This document shows, in pieces, positions 56,953-64,000 of a stretch of DNA of 64,000 bases. The stretch spans positions 248,001 through 312,000 of the forward strand of contig NZ_QAOX01000004.1 in the NCBI RefSeq assembly GCF_003050935.1, written 5' to 3'. The stretch's first letter is position 1. Every line of letters starts with the position of its first letter. The position numbers were made by a program, and so were the translations under genes. Under the pieces are notes generated by a model. It saw nothing but the letters and a program-made list of their open reading frames with translations. It was not told the origin of the DNA and did not search any database. This DNA comes from Luteibacter sp. OK325 (lineage in GTDB: Bacteria; Pseudomonadota; Gammaproteobacteria; Xanthomonadales; Rhodanobacteraceae).

Positions 56953-58842
56953 TCAGGCGACCAGGCGGCCGGAGGCCACCAGTTCGCATATCAGGCGCAC
57001 CTCGCCATCCATAGCGCGGTCACGCTGCATGAAGGCGATGTGCTCGCGCAACGTGGCCAGGGCGGCACGGACAGCGACACCACCGTGGAAATCCTCGGCG
57101 CGCGCCAGCGCATCCATGAGCGCACGCACTTCGGTCTCGAAGCGGGCGTAATGCGGAGAATCGCTGCGCGGCGCGCCATTGATCTTGGCCGCCAAAGCTT
57201 CCCAGTCGCCACGGTGAGCCAGCGCGCGCGCGGCATTGAGCATGTCCTGGCGGTATTCCAGGGCCTGAGCGGCCGTGTAAAGCTCCATCGCCAGCACGTG
57301 GCCGAGGTCCTCGGTCATCTCGAGCACGTGGCGTGCCTCGTTGGCGCCCATGGACACGTGGTCCTCGGCGTTGGCGCTGGTCGGCACGGAGTAAACCGAA
57401 GCCGGGTGCGCGCGCGTGGCGAGGTCGTTGACCAGGGCCGCAGCGGTGTACTGCACGATCATGAAACCGGAATCGGTCGCGTCCTCGTTGCCGATAAGGA
57501 AGGCCGGCAGGCCGTCGTTATTGGCCGGGTCGACCAGCTTCGCCGTGCGACGCTCGGAAATCGAGGCGAGCACAGGAATCGCCGCCTTCACGTAGCTCAT
57601 CGCCAGCGCCAGCGGCATGCCGTGGAAGTGGCCGGCCGAGATCACCTGGTCTTCGATCACCTGGGCGTTCTCGGCGTCCGGGAAGACCAGCGGATTGTCG
57701 GTAACCGCATTCAGTTCGATGTCGAACACGCGGCAGGCCTGTTCCCAGGCATCGCGCACGGCGCCGTGCACCTGCGGCGCGCAACGCAGGCAATAGGCGT
57801 CCTGCGGCTGATGCTTCTTGCCGCCCTTGAACGGCAGGAAGCGCGAATAGAACGCTTCCTTGCCATGGCGCTGCGTCGCCGGCACCCAGTCCCAGCTGAT
57901 GTCGAAGCGGTACGCCTGGTCGGAGGGCTCGGACCAGGAATCCGCCAGCCACGGCTTGAAACGCGGGACCATGTGGTAGGCGATATCCGCCAGCGTCGAG
58001 CCTTCGAGGAGGCTACTGATCTGCTTCGCCGTCTCGACCTGCCCCGGATGCGGACGCAAGGCATGAACCTGCTCGGCGTAGGCACCGGTACGGCCGGCGA
58101 AGGCGTCCAGCGTCATCGCGGCGGCGAGGTCGGCCGTGCGGATCAGCATGTCCATCGTGTCCAGCGCGAGCACGCCCGTGGCGAGCATCTGCGTGGTGCC
58201 GTTGTTCAGGGCGAGGCCTTCCTTGAAGGACAGGCGCACCGGCTCGAGGCCGGCCTTGGCCAGCGCCTGGGCGCCGGGCATGCGCACGCCCTCGTAGAAC
58301 GCTTCGCCGCCACCGAGCAGGACGATGGCCAGGTGCGAGAGCGGCGCGAGATCGCCACTGGCGCCGACCGAACCCTTCTCCGGAATGACCGGGATGACGT
58401 TGCGGTTGAGCAGCTCGGCCAGGGCGCGCAGGGTCTCCACGCGGATACCCGAATGCCCCTTCATCAGCGTGTTCACGCGAATGGCGAGCATCGCGCGCAC
58501 GACGTCCTCGCCGAACGGCTTACCCACGCACACGGCATGGGTGATGATCAGGTTGTGCTGCAGCTCTTCCAGCAGCGTGCCTTCGCGCGGCTCCGGGTTG
58601 CCACCCGGCAGCTCGTCGCGCACGCGATGCGCGCCGAGCAGCTTGTCGGCGTTGCTGCCGAAGCCGGTAGTTACACCGTAGATCGGCTCACCACTGCCGA
58701 CCTTCTCGGCGAGGAAGTCCGCGGCGCGCTTCACCTTGACGAGCTGCGCCTCGTCCAGACGGATGGTGAAGCCCTTGCGAGCGATAGCGGCGACCTGGCC
58801 GCGTGTGAGGCTACGCCCGTCGAGGAGAATGCTGCTGGTCAT
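56953..58842 (-). CDS. hutH: Histidine ammonia-lyase-like enzyme, long form
   Basis: A 629-residue MIO lyase. The Ala-Ser-Gly that makes the prosthetic group is in KGSVGASGDLAPLSHLAIVL; NNGTTQML, SANAEDHVSMGANEA (with the HAL-type Glu) and THAVCVGKPFG (Thr-His at the selectivity pair) suggest histidine as substrate. It exceeds typical HutH (about 510) by 120 residues, with an extra segment around residues 280-355 (FKPWLADSWSEPSDQAYRFD, ..., RFLPFKGGKKHQPQDAY). No hutU, hutI or hutG is near, so a complete degradation operon is absent here. It lies between hisS and the response-regulator gene. An alternative is a phenylalanine or tyrosine lyase role. Confidence 0.85.
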   Translation of the reverse strand: MTSSILLDGRSLTRGQVAAIARKGFTIRLDEAQLVKVKRAADFLAEKVGSGEPIYGVTTGFGSNADKLLGAHRVRDELPGGNPEPREGTLLEELQHNLIITHAVCVGKPFGEDVVRAMLAIRVNTLMKGHSGIRVETLRALAELLNRNVIPVIPEKGSVGASGDLAPLSHLAIVLLGGGEAFYEGVRMPGAQALAKAGLEPVRLSFKEGLALNNGTTQMLATGVLALDTMDMLIRTADLAAAMTLDAFAGRTGAYAEQVHALRPHPGQVETAKQISSLLEGSTLADIAYHMVPRFKPWLADSWSEPSDQAYRFDISWDWVPATQRHGKEAFYSRFLPFKGGKKHQPQDAYCLRCAPQVHGAVRDAWEQACRVFDIELNAVTDNPLVFPDAENAQVIEDQVISAGHFHGMPLALAMSYVKAAIPVLASISERRTAKLVDPANNDGLPAFLIGNEDATDSGFMIVQYTAAALVNDLATRAHPASVYSVPTSANAEDHVSMGANEARHVLEMTEDLGHVLAMELYTAAQALEYRQDMLNAARALAHRGDWEALAAKINGAPRSDSPHYARFETEVRALMDALARAEDFHGGVAVRAALATLREHIAFMQRDRAMDGEVRLICELVASGRLVA

Positions 58843-58885
58843 GGGGACTTAGGCCGTGCAAAAGGAAGGTGGGGGATGGAACGGC

Positions 58886-60271
58886 TCAGCGACCGATGTC
58901 GGCCTGGGCCAGTTCGACGCGCAGGGTCTTGACCAGCTCCGTGCGGGCGACTTCAAACTGGTCTTCGCGGCGAAGATCTTTTACCGTGACGACGCCCTTG
59001 GCGATCTCGTCTTCGCCCAGGACGATGACGAAGCGGATACCCGCGCGATCGGCGTACTTGAACTGCTTGCCCAGCTTGCTGCCTTCGAGAACGACCTCGG
59101 TGGCGATGCCGGCATTACGCAGTTCGGTGGCGAGTGTCAGGTAGGCCGGCAGCTGGGCGGCATCCATCTGGGTGACCAGCACGTCCACGGTGCTCTGTGC
59201 GGTGGAGATCAGGCCGGCGTCGCGCAACTGCCAATACAGCCGCGTCAGGCCGATCGAAATGCCCACGCCCGGCAGGTGCGACTTGGTGTACTGGCCGGCC
59301 AGGTTCTCGTAGCGGCCGCCCGAGCAGATCGAGCCGATGCCCGGGTGATCGTTCAGCGTCGTCTCGTAGACCGTGCCGGTGTAGTAATCGAGGCCGCGGG
59401 CGATGGAAAGGTTCAGGGCGAAATGCGTCTCCGGTACGTCGAAGTCGCGAATCATCGCCAGCACTTCCTTGAGCTCGGCACGACCCTGTTCGAAGGTCTC
59501 CGAACCGCTGCCCAGGGCGTCAAGCTTGGCGAATGCGTCGTCCACCGTGGCCGAACGCACCTGGACGAACGCGAGGATCTTCTCGGCCACATCTGCCGAC
59601 AGGCCAAAGGCCTCGCCCGTGAGCGTCTCGCGCACGTAATCGGCGCCGCGCTTGTCGAGCTTGTCCACTTCGCGCAGCACCAGCATCTGCTGCTCGGCAT
59701 CGCTCACGCCGAGGTTCTCGAAGTAGCCGCGCATCAGCTTGCGGTTATTGAGCTGGATGGTGAACGCGCCGATGTTCAGTTCGCGGAACACGCTGTAGAT
59801 GACGGCCGGGATCTCGGCGTCGTAACGCACCGACAGCGAATCCTTTCCGATCACGTCGATGTCGCACTGGTAAAACTCACGGAAGCGACCGCGCTGCGCG
59901 CGCTCACCGCGATAGACGCGCTGCATCTGGTAACGGCGGAACGGGAAGCTGAGATCGTGCTCGTGCTCGGCCACGTAACGCGCCAGCGGCACGGTAAGGT
60001 CGAAACGCAGGGCCAGCTCGGGCACGCCGCCCTTCTCCGCCGCCGCGCCGAGGGCGCCGGTCGACTGGACGAAGTACACCTGGCGCTCGGTCTCACCGCC
60101 GCTCTTGGTCAGAAGCACATCGCTATACTCGATCACCGGCGTTTCGATCGGCAGGAAGCCGAATCGCTCATAGTTGCGGCGAATCGTGTCCAGCATGCGC
60201 TGGAAGGCGATCTGGTCGAGCGGAAGAAGCTCGAGGACACCGGGCATGGTGCGGGCCGGGGTGAGTGCCAT
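58886..60271 (-). CDS. hisS: Histidine--tRNA ligase
   Basis: A 461-residue class II synthetase. Motif 2 region [32 protein letters not shown], histidine-A loop [14 protein letters not shown], and motif 3-type region [12 protein letters not shown] at 60271 follows GAGGAA. It is 43 bases upstream of the ammonia-lyase start on the same strand, so the two are probably transcribed together. Confidence 0.97.
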   Translation of the reverse strand: MALTPARTMPGVLELLPLDQIAFQRMLDTIRRNYERFGFLPIETPVIEYSDVLLTKSGGETERQVYFVQSTGALGAAAEKGGVPELALRFDLTVPLARYVAEHEHDLSFPFRRYQMQRVYRGERAQRGRFREFYQCDIDVIGKDSLSVRYDAEIPAVIYSVFRELNIGAFTIQLNNRKLMRGYFENLGVSDAEQQMLVLREVDKLDKRGADYVRETLTGEAFGLSADVAEKILAFVQVRSATVDDAFAKLDALGSGSETFEQGRAELKEVLAMIRDFDVPETHFALNLSIARGLDYYTGTVYETTLNDHPGIGSICSGGRYENLAGQYTKSHLPGVGISIGLTRLYWQLRDAGLISTAQSTVDVLVTQMDAAQLPAYLTLATELRNAGIATEVVLEGSKLGKQFKYADRAGIRFVIVLGEDEIAKGVVTVKDLRREDQFEVARTELVKTLRVELAQADIGR

Positions 60272-60441
60272 GCAATTCCTCTTCGGACAGGCTAGTCGGG
60301 CGCCGCCACGCGGCAGCCGCATAGATTAGCAGATGGCCGCCGGCCGCCCCTCGCTCATGGCGCCCTGTCAGGCATTTGTAAAAAAGATGCGACGACCTGT
60401 TGCGAATCGGCAGGGTCATGGCTAATATACGCGGCTCCCGT

Positions 60442-60518
<77 letters not shown>

Positions 60519-60548
60519 ATATTCAAGTAGTTACCTCGCTTGACGATG

Positions 60549-60578
60549 AAAGGTCCGCCCTCAAAGCGGACCTTTTTT
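60549..60578 (+). terminator. Terminator of tRNA-Pro
   Basis: AAAGGTCCGC and GCGGACCTTT form a stem followed by T residues, about 30 bases downstream of the tRNA. Confidence 0.85.
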
Positions 60579-60714
60579 CGTTCTATATGGCCGGAAAATG
60601 GCCGGGGAACATCTCGGCGATATCTCCGGCATGTCTACGCGTTCGGACGAAATTTGGACGGGCTCGCCTTTGACTCCAGGTCGGCCGGCGCGCGTGTTCC
60701 ACACCGTGGAGTAG

Positions 60715-61017
60715 TCAGCCCGGCAGCTTGTCGGCCAGTACGTCGGCCTTGCGGATCTGGGGCACACTGGCGAGCAGCTCGCTCGCATTGGCCATCAACG
60801 CCGCGGCGACCTTGCCGTTCAGATGGGCGTCGCGGCCTACGTCGTCGCCGAATGCATCGAAAATCGCAAACGTGCTCTTGTCGAAACGCACGGCGAACCA
60901 AGCGGTGGTGCAGGGTTCGGCATCGACAAGACCCCTGGCGCTTTCGAGGAACGCTGCGACGTCTTCTTCGCGGCCGGGCTTCGCGTGCAGTTCGACGTAA
61001 AGGCTCTTGGTGGTCAT
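60715..61017 (-). CDS. ABM-domain (antibiotic biosynthesis monooxygenase-like) protein
   Basis: A 100-residue ferredoxin-like barrel: SLYVELHAKPGREEDVAAFL, CTTAWFAVRFDKSTFAIFDA then FGDDVGRDAHLNGKVAAAL. This fold is shared by small quinol monooxygenases and by stress-linked dimers. No cofactor partner is visible. ATG at 61017 follows GGAGAT. A single gene, convergent with tRNA-Pro. Confidence 0.85.
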   Translation of the reverse strand: MTTKSLYVELHAKPGREEDVAAFLESARGLVDAEPCTTAWFAVRFDKSTFAIFDAFGDDVGRDAHLNGKVAAALMANASELLASVPQIRKADVLADKLPG

Positions 61018-61131
61018 GGCTATCTCCGATGGCGGGTGCGGAACGATCGGATACTGCGCCGAGGACCGGCAGGGCAATGTTAAGGCGGGAAGACCGTCGC
61101 GTTGCGCGTGAGGCCGATGCCCTCTCGGTCG

Positions 61132-61533
61132 TTAGCAGGACCCTCTAAAGATCAATCCTCCCCGGGCCAGGCTGTACTCGACATAGCCCAAATCCAGCCA
61201 CAAATCCTTTTCCACAATGTCAGCCGTATCAAAGATGAAGCCAGGGTGCGCCACGTCCCCCCTCCTATCGAATGTGATCGGGATTTCAAGCTCGACTTCC
61301 TCCTCGCCCTCAACCGACATACCCGGGAGATCCACATAGTCACGATCGATTGGATCTCGAATACTCACGCTGAGATTCGCGTCGTAATGGATCTTAGCCT
61401 GAGCCGTCCAGCTTACGACCAAGCTCCCGTCAGTGATTCGAATGGCCCTGAAGTCGGACCCATCGGCTGCTGGCTCGGGGAGATATGTCCTTATCTTCGG
61501 ATACCACAAGGATGCAACGCTGCATCTCATCAC
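61132..61533 (-). pseudogene. Likely C-terminal part of the PIN-domain gene, out of frame
   Basis: This frame overlaps the PIN gene by 104 bases and reads as a beta-rich domain (DGSLVVSWTAQAKIHYDANL, EEEVELEIPITFDRRGDVAH). DUF4935 proteins have such an extra C-terminal beta domain. Taken alone it lacks a ribosome site. The simplest view is one gene of about 240 residues broken by a frameshift; an independent small gene is also possible. Confidence 0.45.
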
Positions 61534-61846
61534 CGAACGCCTCCAGCGCTAAGAGCGTCAAGGCATCAGGGAACTCGGATTTCTTCTTGCTAATGGCTGC
61601 AAAGGGCGGCAGAGAGGAAAAGTAGTCGTCTTCCGTTTTGCTCGGGAGATGAGCTCGCACCTCCCGCTCGACGACGTCAACCATGAGGAGTCGAAGTCCC
61701 GACTCCCGTATGCCTGGGCACTGAGCCAATAAGCTCTTGTCGAACGCAAAGGCGTTCTTCTCGTACGTGCTCGTGTCAATACAAATAGCGCCGATGCCAT
61801 GAGCCAGCATTTGACCGGCGAGGTCGTTACCGTCGATGAGGGGCAT
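61430..61846 (-). CDS. PIN-domain protein (DUF4935-like), probably truncated
   Basis: A 138-residue protein with the PIN start GAICIDTSTYEKNAFAFDKS (first catalytic Asp), a Glu in VDVVEREVRAHL, and KKKSEFPDALTLLALEAFGD then CILVVSEDKD, matching the DUF4935 type of RNase-like PIN domain, often in phage-defence or toxin loci. AGGA precedes the ATG. The tail after SEDKD shifts into unlike sequence, and an overlapping frame at 61132-61533 codes a plausible continuation, so the gene may be frameshifted. Confidence 0.65.
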   Translation of the reverse strand: MPLIDGNDLAGQMLAHGIGAICIDTSTYEKNAFAFDKSLLAQCPGIRESGLRLLMVDVVEREVRAHLPSKTEDDYFSSLPPFAAISKKKSEFPDALTLLALEAFGDEMQRCILVVSEDKDISPRASSRWVRLQGHSNH

Positions 61847-62190
61847 TGCCGGTGTCCTGCGAAGTCTTACAGATGCAGAGGATGCCCGATGACCGAGTTC
61901 GGCAACTAGAAAACGCTATAAGCGGAGAGGCGAGCGTCGTATGTACATAGTAGGCGCGAGACGCTCCGCGATAGCTTACTCAGCGCTTACTTTCTGGCCG
62001 TTGGGCATAGTAGACACGTCACCCAGCTTCCGAGACCAACGCTGCTCGTCTTCGACATCCCCTTTCGTGTCCCCGACGACGAGGCGTGGCGCATTGCGCT
62101 CCCCTCGGGTGAACAGCACATGTTTCCAACGCGCCATGATGCCATCCACTCTCATGTCGCCGTACGAGGTGGATGCCTTGTGAAAAAAGC
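61847..62190. other. Gap between the PIN-domain gene and the sensor kinase
   Basis: 344 bases with no confident gene. A 59-codon minus-strand frame at 61976-62155 (MRVDGIMARWKHVLFTRGER...) is hydrophilic but has only a weak ribosome site and no known family, so it is left uncalled. It is the likely 3' neighbour of the kinase. Confidence 0.35.
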
Positions 62191-64000
62191 TCAAGCGTGA
62201 GTTTCCCCCCGCTCTCGTGCATCGCGGTATTGGCGATCGACAGGATGATCTCCCGCCGGAAGCCTGCCGGCCATGACGCACATCTTGAGTAGCCGCTCGA
62301 CCATGGCGAGCAGCTCCCCGCTGCCGGCCGGCTTCAACAGAGTGGTGGTGAATGCCAGCGTCGGATCCAATGCTGTCGGACGACGTGGCGGCAGTGCCGA
62401 ATAGAGCAGCACGGGCAGTTCTGGGTGCTGCACACGTATTGCCTGCAGCAGACCCCAGCCATCCATGCCGGGCATGCTCTGGTCGGTCATTACCAGCTCT
62501 ACAGACCTTCGCTGCAGCAGTGTCAGTGCCTCATGGCCGTCCGCGGCGGCAATGCTGTGGAAGCCGCTGCCATCGAGCAGGTCGCATAGCAATTCGCGAC
62601 TCTGCAACTGGTCGTCCACCACCAGGATGACGCGGCCGGCGCCATCCACCGCGACACTGGCGAGAGCGCCGATCTCGGGCTCCAGGTCCTCTTCGGTGGC
62701 CAGCGGCAACGGCAGCGTGAAGCTGACGCGGCAACCTCCGAGTTTGGTATCGTCGATCTGCAACTGGCTGTCCATCAATTGTAGAAGCTGGGTAACAATG
62801 GACAGACCCAGTCCACTGCCGTCGTGGCGCATCGCATTGGTGCCGCGGGTATAGGGCATCAAGAGTTGCTCGCGCTCGGCCGGCACGATGCCGATACCGC
62901 TGTCGTCCACCACGACGTGCAGGCAGACGTGGCCCGGCGGCGGCGATGCCAGCGCGGACACCGTGAATACGATATGGCCGTCATGAGTGAACTTGGCCGC
63001 ATTGCCGAACAGGTTCATCAGCACCTGACGCAGGTGGCGGAAATCCGCACTGACGATCGCCGGAAGGTCCGCAGCAAGGTGGCAGGAAAGCTGGTTGCCG
63101 TTCCGCTCAGCCAGCAGTGCGGCATGCTCCACGATATCCATCAGGAAGGCATGCAGGTAGCCGGGTGCCGAGCTGAGTTCAAGGTCGGCCAGTTCTTCGC
63201 GCGAAAACTCCAGCAACTCGTCGATCAGTTCTATCTGCTGATGTACGTTGCGCTCGATCAGGTGCGCATAGTCGTGGCGGCTTTCACCCGCCTGCCACTG
63301 TCGCGCGGCGTCGACAATGCCCGTCAGTGGCGAGCGCAGGTCGTGACTGATGCGCGCCAGCAGCGTACGGCGGCCCTGTAGCGCGCGATTCAACTGCTCC
63401 GTGCGCTGCGCAACGACCTTTTCCAGACGTTCATGCTCGGAGGCTCGCTGCTGATCGAGTTCGGTGCGCGCCTGCATCTCCTGCCGGCGGCCCTTTCCGA
63501 CTTCCACGACGAGAGTCACGGACAGCATCAGAAGGTCGGGCAGCACGGTGGTCGAAAACAACCGGTTGTTGACCGAATAGCCAAACAGGTAGCTCGCGAA
63601 ATGCAACAGGAGATCCGACCATGCAAAGGCAACCAGCAGCAGTGGAAACCACGAACGCACGATCCCACGAAGCAGGCTGTGTATCGCGGCAATGGCAAGA
63701 AGCGCTTCACCGACCAGGCACAACGATAGGGCTATCCTTATGTAGTGCAGGTCGCCCAAGAGCGGGTTGAATAAGCCGACCAGCACATAACCCGCGCCGA
63801 TCACCCGAAACACCCAGCGCCACCACGCTCCGAGCCGATCCACCCCGATCGCGGCGCAACAGTAGATGTTTGTCATGAACAGCGTCATGCATGTCATCAG
63901 GCACATGGCCCAGGTGTTCAGCGCCGAACCTTCCGGCCAAAGATAAACGAAGGCGTAGTTGTCCACGATGCCCGCGTAGATACTGTGGCATAGCATGCCC
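62191..64000 (-). CDS. Membrane hybrid sensor histidine kinase (N-terminus outside window)
   Basis: The frame is open to the window edge, so this is the C-terminal 600 residues or so. The first 175 residues visible form several membrane helices (WAMCLMTCMTLFMTNIYCCA, LSLCLVGEALLAIAAIHSLL, SWFPLLLVAFAWSDLLLHFA), perhaps the end of a 7TMR-DISM-type sensor. Then: coiled linker (LDQQRASEHERLEKVVAQRT), phosphoacceptor H-box ISHDLRSPLTGIVDAARQWQ, ATP lid NLFGNAAKFTHDG, DDSGIGI and GSGLGLSIV, and a receiver with VILVVDDQLQSRE, the phospho-Asp in VMTDQSMPGMDGWG and a Lys in LLKPAGSGE. Signals may pass to the orphan LuxR regulator at 56247. Confidence 0.9.
   Translation of the reverse strand, partial: GMLCHSIYAGIVDNYAFVYLWPEGSALNTWAMCLMTCMTLFMTNIYCCAAIGVDRLGAWWRWVFRVIGAGYVLVGLFNPLLGDLHYIRIALSLCLVGEALLAIAAIHSLLRGIVRSWFPLLLVAFAWSDLLLHFASYLFGYSVNNRLFSTTVLPDLLMLSVTLVVEVGKGRRQEMQARTELDQQRASEHERLEKVVAQRTEQLNRALQGRRTLLARISHDLRSPLTGIVDAARQWQAGESRHDYAHLIERNVHQQIELIDELLEFSREELADLELSSAPGYLHAFLMDIVEHAALLAERNGNQLSCHLAADLPAIVSADFRHLRQVLMNLFGNAAKFTHDGHIVFTVSALASPPPGHVCLHVVVDDSGIGIVPAEREQLLMPYTRGTNAMRHDGSGLGLSIVTQLLQLMDSQLQIDDTKLGGCRVSFTLPLPLATEEDLEPEIGALASVAVDGAGRVILVVDDQLQSRELLCDLLDGSGFHSIAAADGHEALTLLQRRSVELVMTDQSMPGMDGWGLLQAIRVQHPELPVLLYSALPPRRPTALDPTLAFTTTLLKPAGSGELLAMVERLLKMCVMAGRLPAGDHPVDRQYRDARERGETHA

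Overview
The window looks like part of a chromosome from a GC-rich gammaproteobacterium of the Xanthomonadales/Lysobacterales, close to Luteibacter, Dyella or Rhodanobacter. This is inferred from protein style, gene order (nudJ-mnmA-hflD, infA beside clpA-clpS, serC-pheA-hisC-aroA-kdsB, a his operon led by a YerC-type regulator) and many 25-base intergenic palindromes of the 'GTGGGAGCCGCTTCAGCGGC' type. No database was searched.

Bases 1-6430 are accessory DNA. They hold a methyltransferase and an acyltransferase of surface-polysaccharide type, three related small secreted proteins (the first cut by the window edge), an Ig-like secreted protein, a methyltransferase-type membrane protein, a decayed HicB antitoxin and a secreted bulb-lectin protein. 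Two of the secreted-protein genes share a 42-base upstream motif.

Bases about 6500-21031 form a mosaic mobile region ending at a tRNA-Leu gene. It has a P4-type integrase next to the tRNA, a second tyrosine recombinase inside, a dead P4-type integrase at the far end with a degenerate copy of the tRNA-Leu 3' end beside it, an IS3 fragment, an AlpA regulator, and four minus-strand phage genes including an orphan T7-type internal virion protein and a ParB-like protein. An 850-base non-coding stretch carries at least nine degenerate repeats. The plus-strand cargo looks defensive: DUF2971, an Ltp-type superinfection-exclusion protein, a zinc-ribbon membrane protein, a P-loop ATPase, a DUF4145 protein and small membrane proteins. 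Three cargo genes share a strikingly spaced upstream element. This region is the best candidate for an undescribed system.

Bases 21031-60518 are core genome: tRNA-Leu, tRNA-Cys and tRNA-Gly; pgsA and uvrC; kdsB-aroA-hisC-pheA-serC (LPS sugar activation, aromatic amino acid and serine synthesis); an FHA protein; a PHA-granule-type protein and infA; clpA-clpS; nudJ-mnmA-hflD; a LysR regulator divergent from acnA; a lipoprotein; fadD; a PilZ protein; dinB; scpA-scpB-rluB; the complete his operon hisGDCBHAF(IE) with a TrpR-like regulator and a palindromic operator; a LuxR-type response regulator; a long histidine ammonia-lyase; hisS; and tRNA-Pro. REP-like palindromes sit in several gaps, and at two places truncated REP units have expanded into tandem arrays.

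Bases 60519-64000 hold an ABM-domain protein, a PIN-domain (DUF4935-like) gene that appears split, and the C-terminal part of a membrane hybrid histidine kinase that runs off the end.
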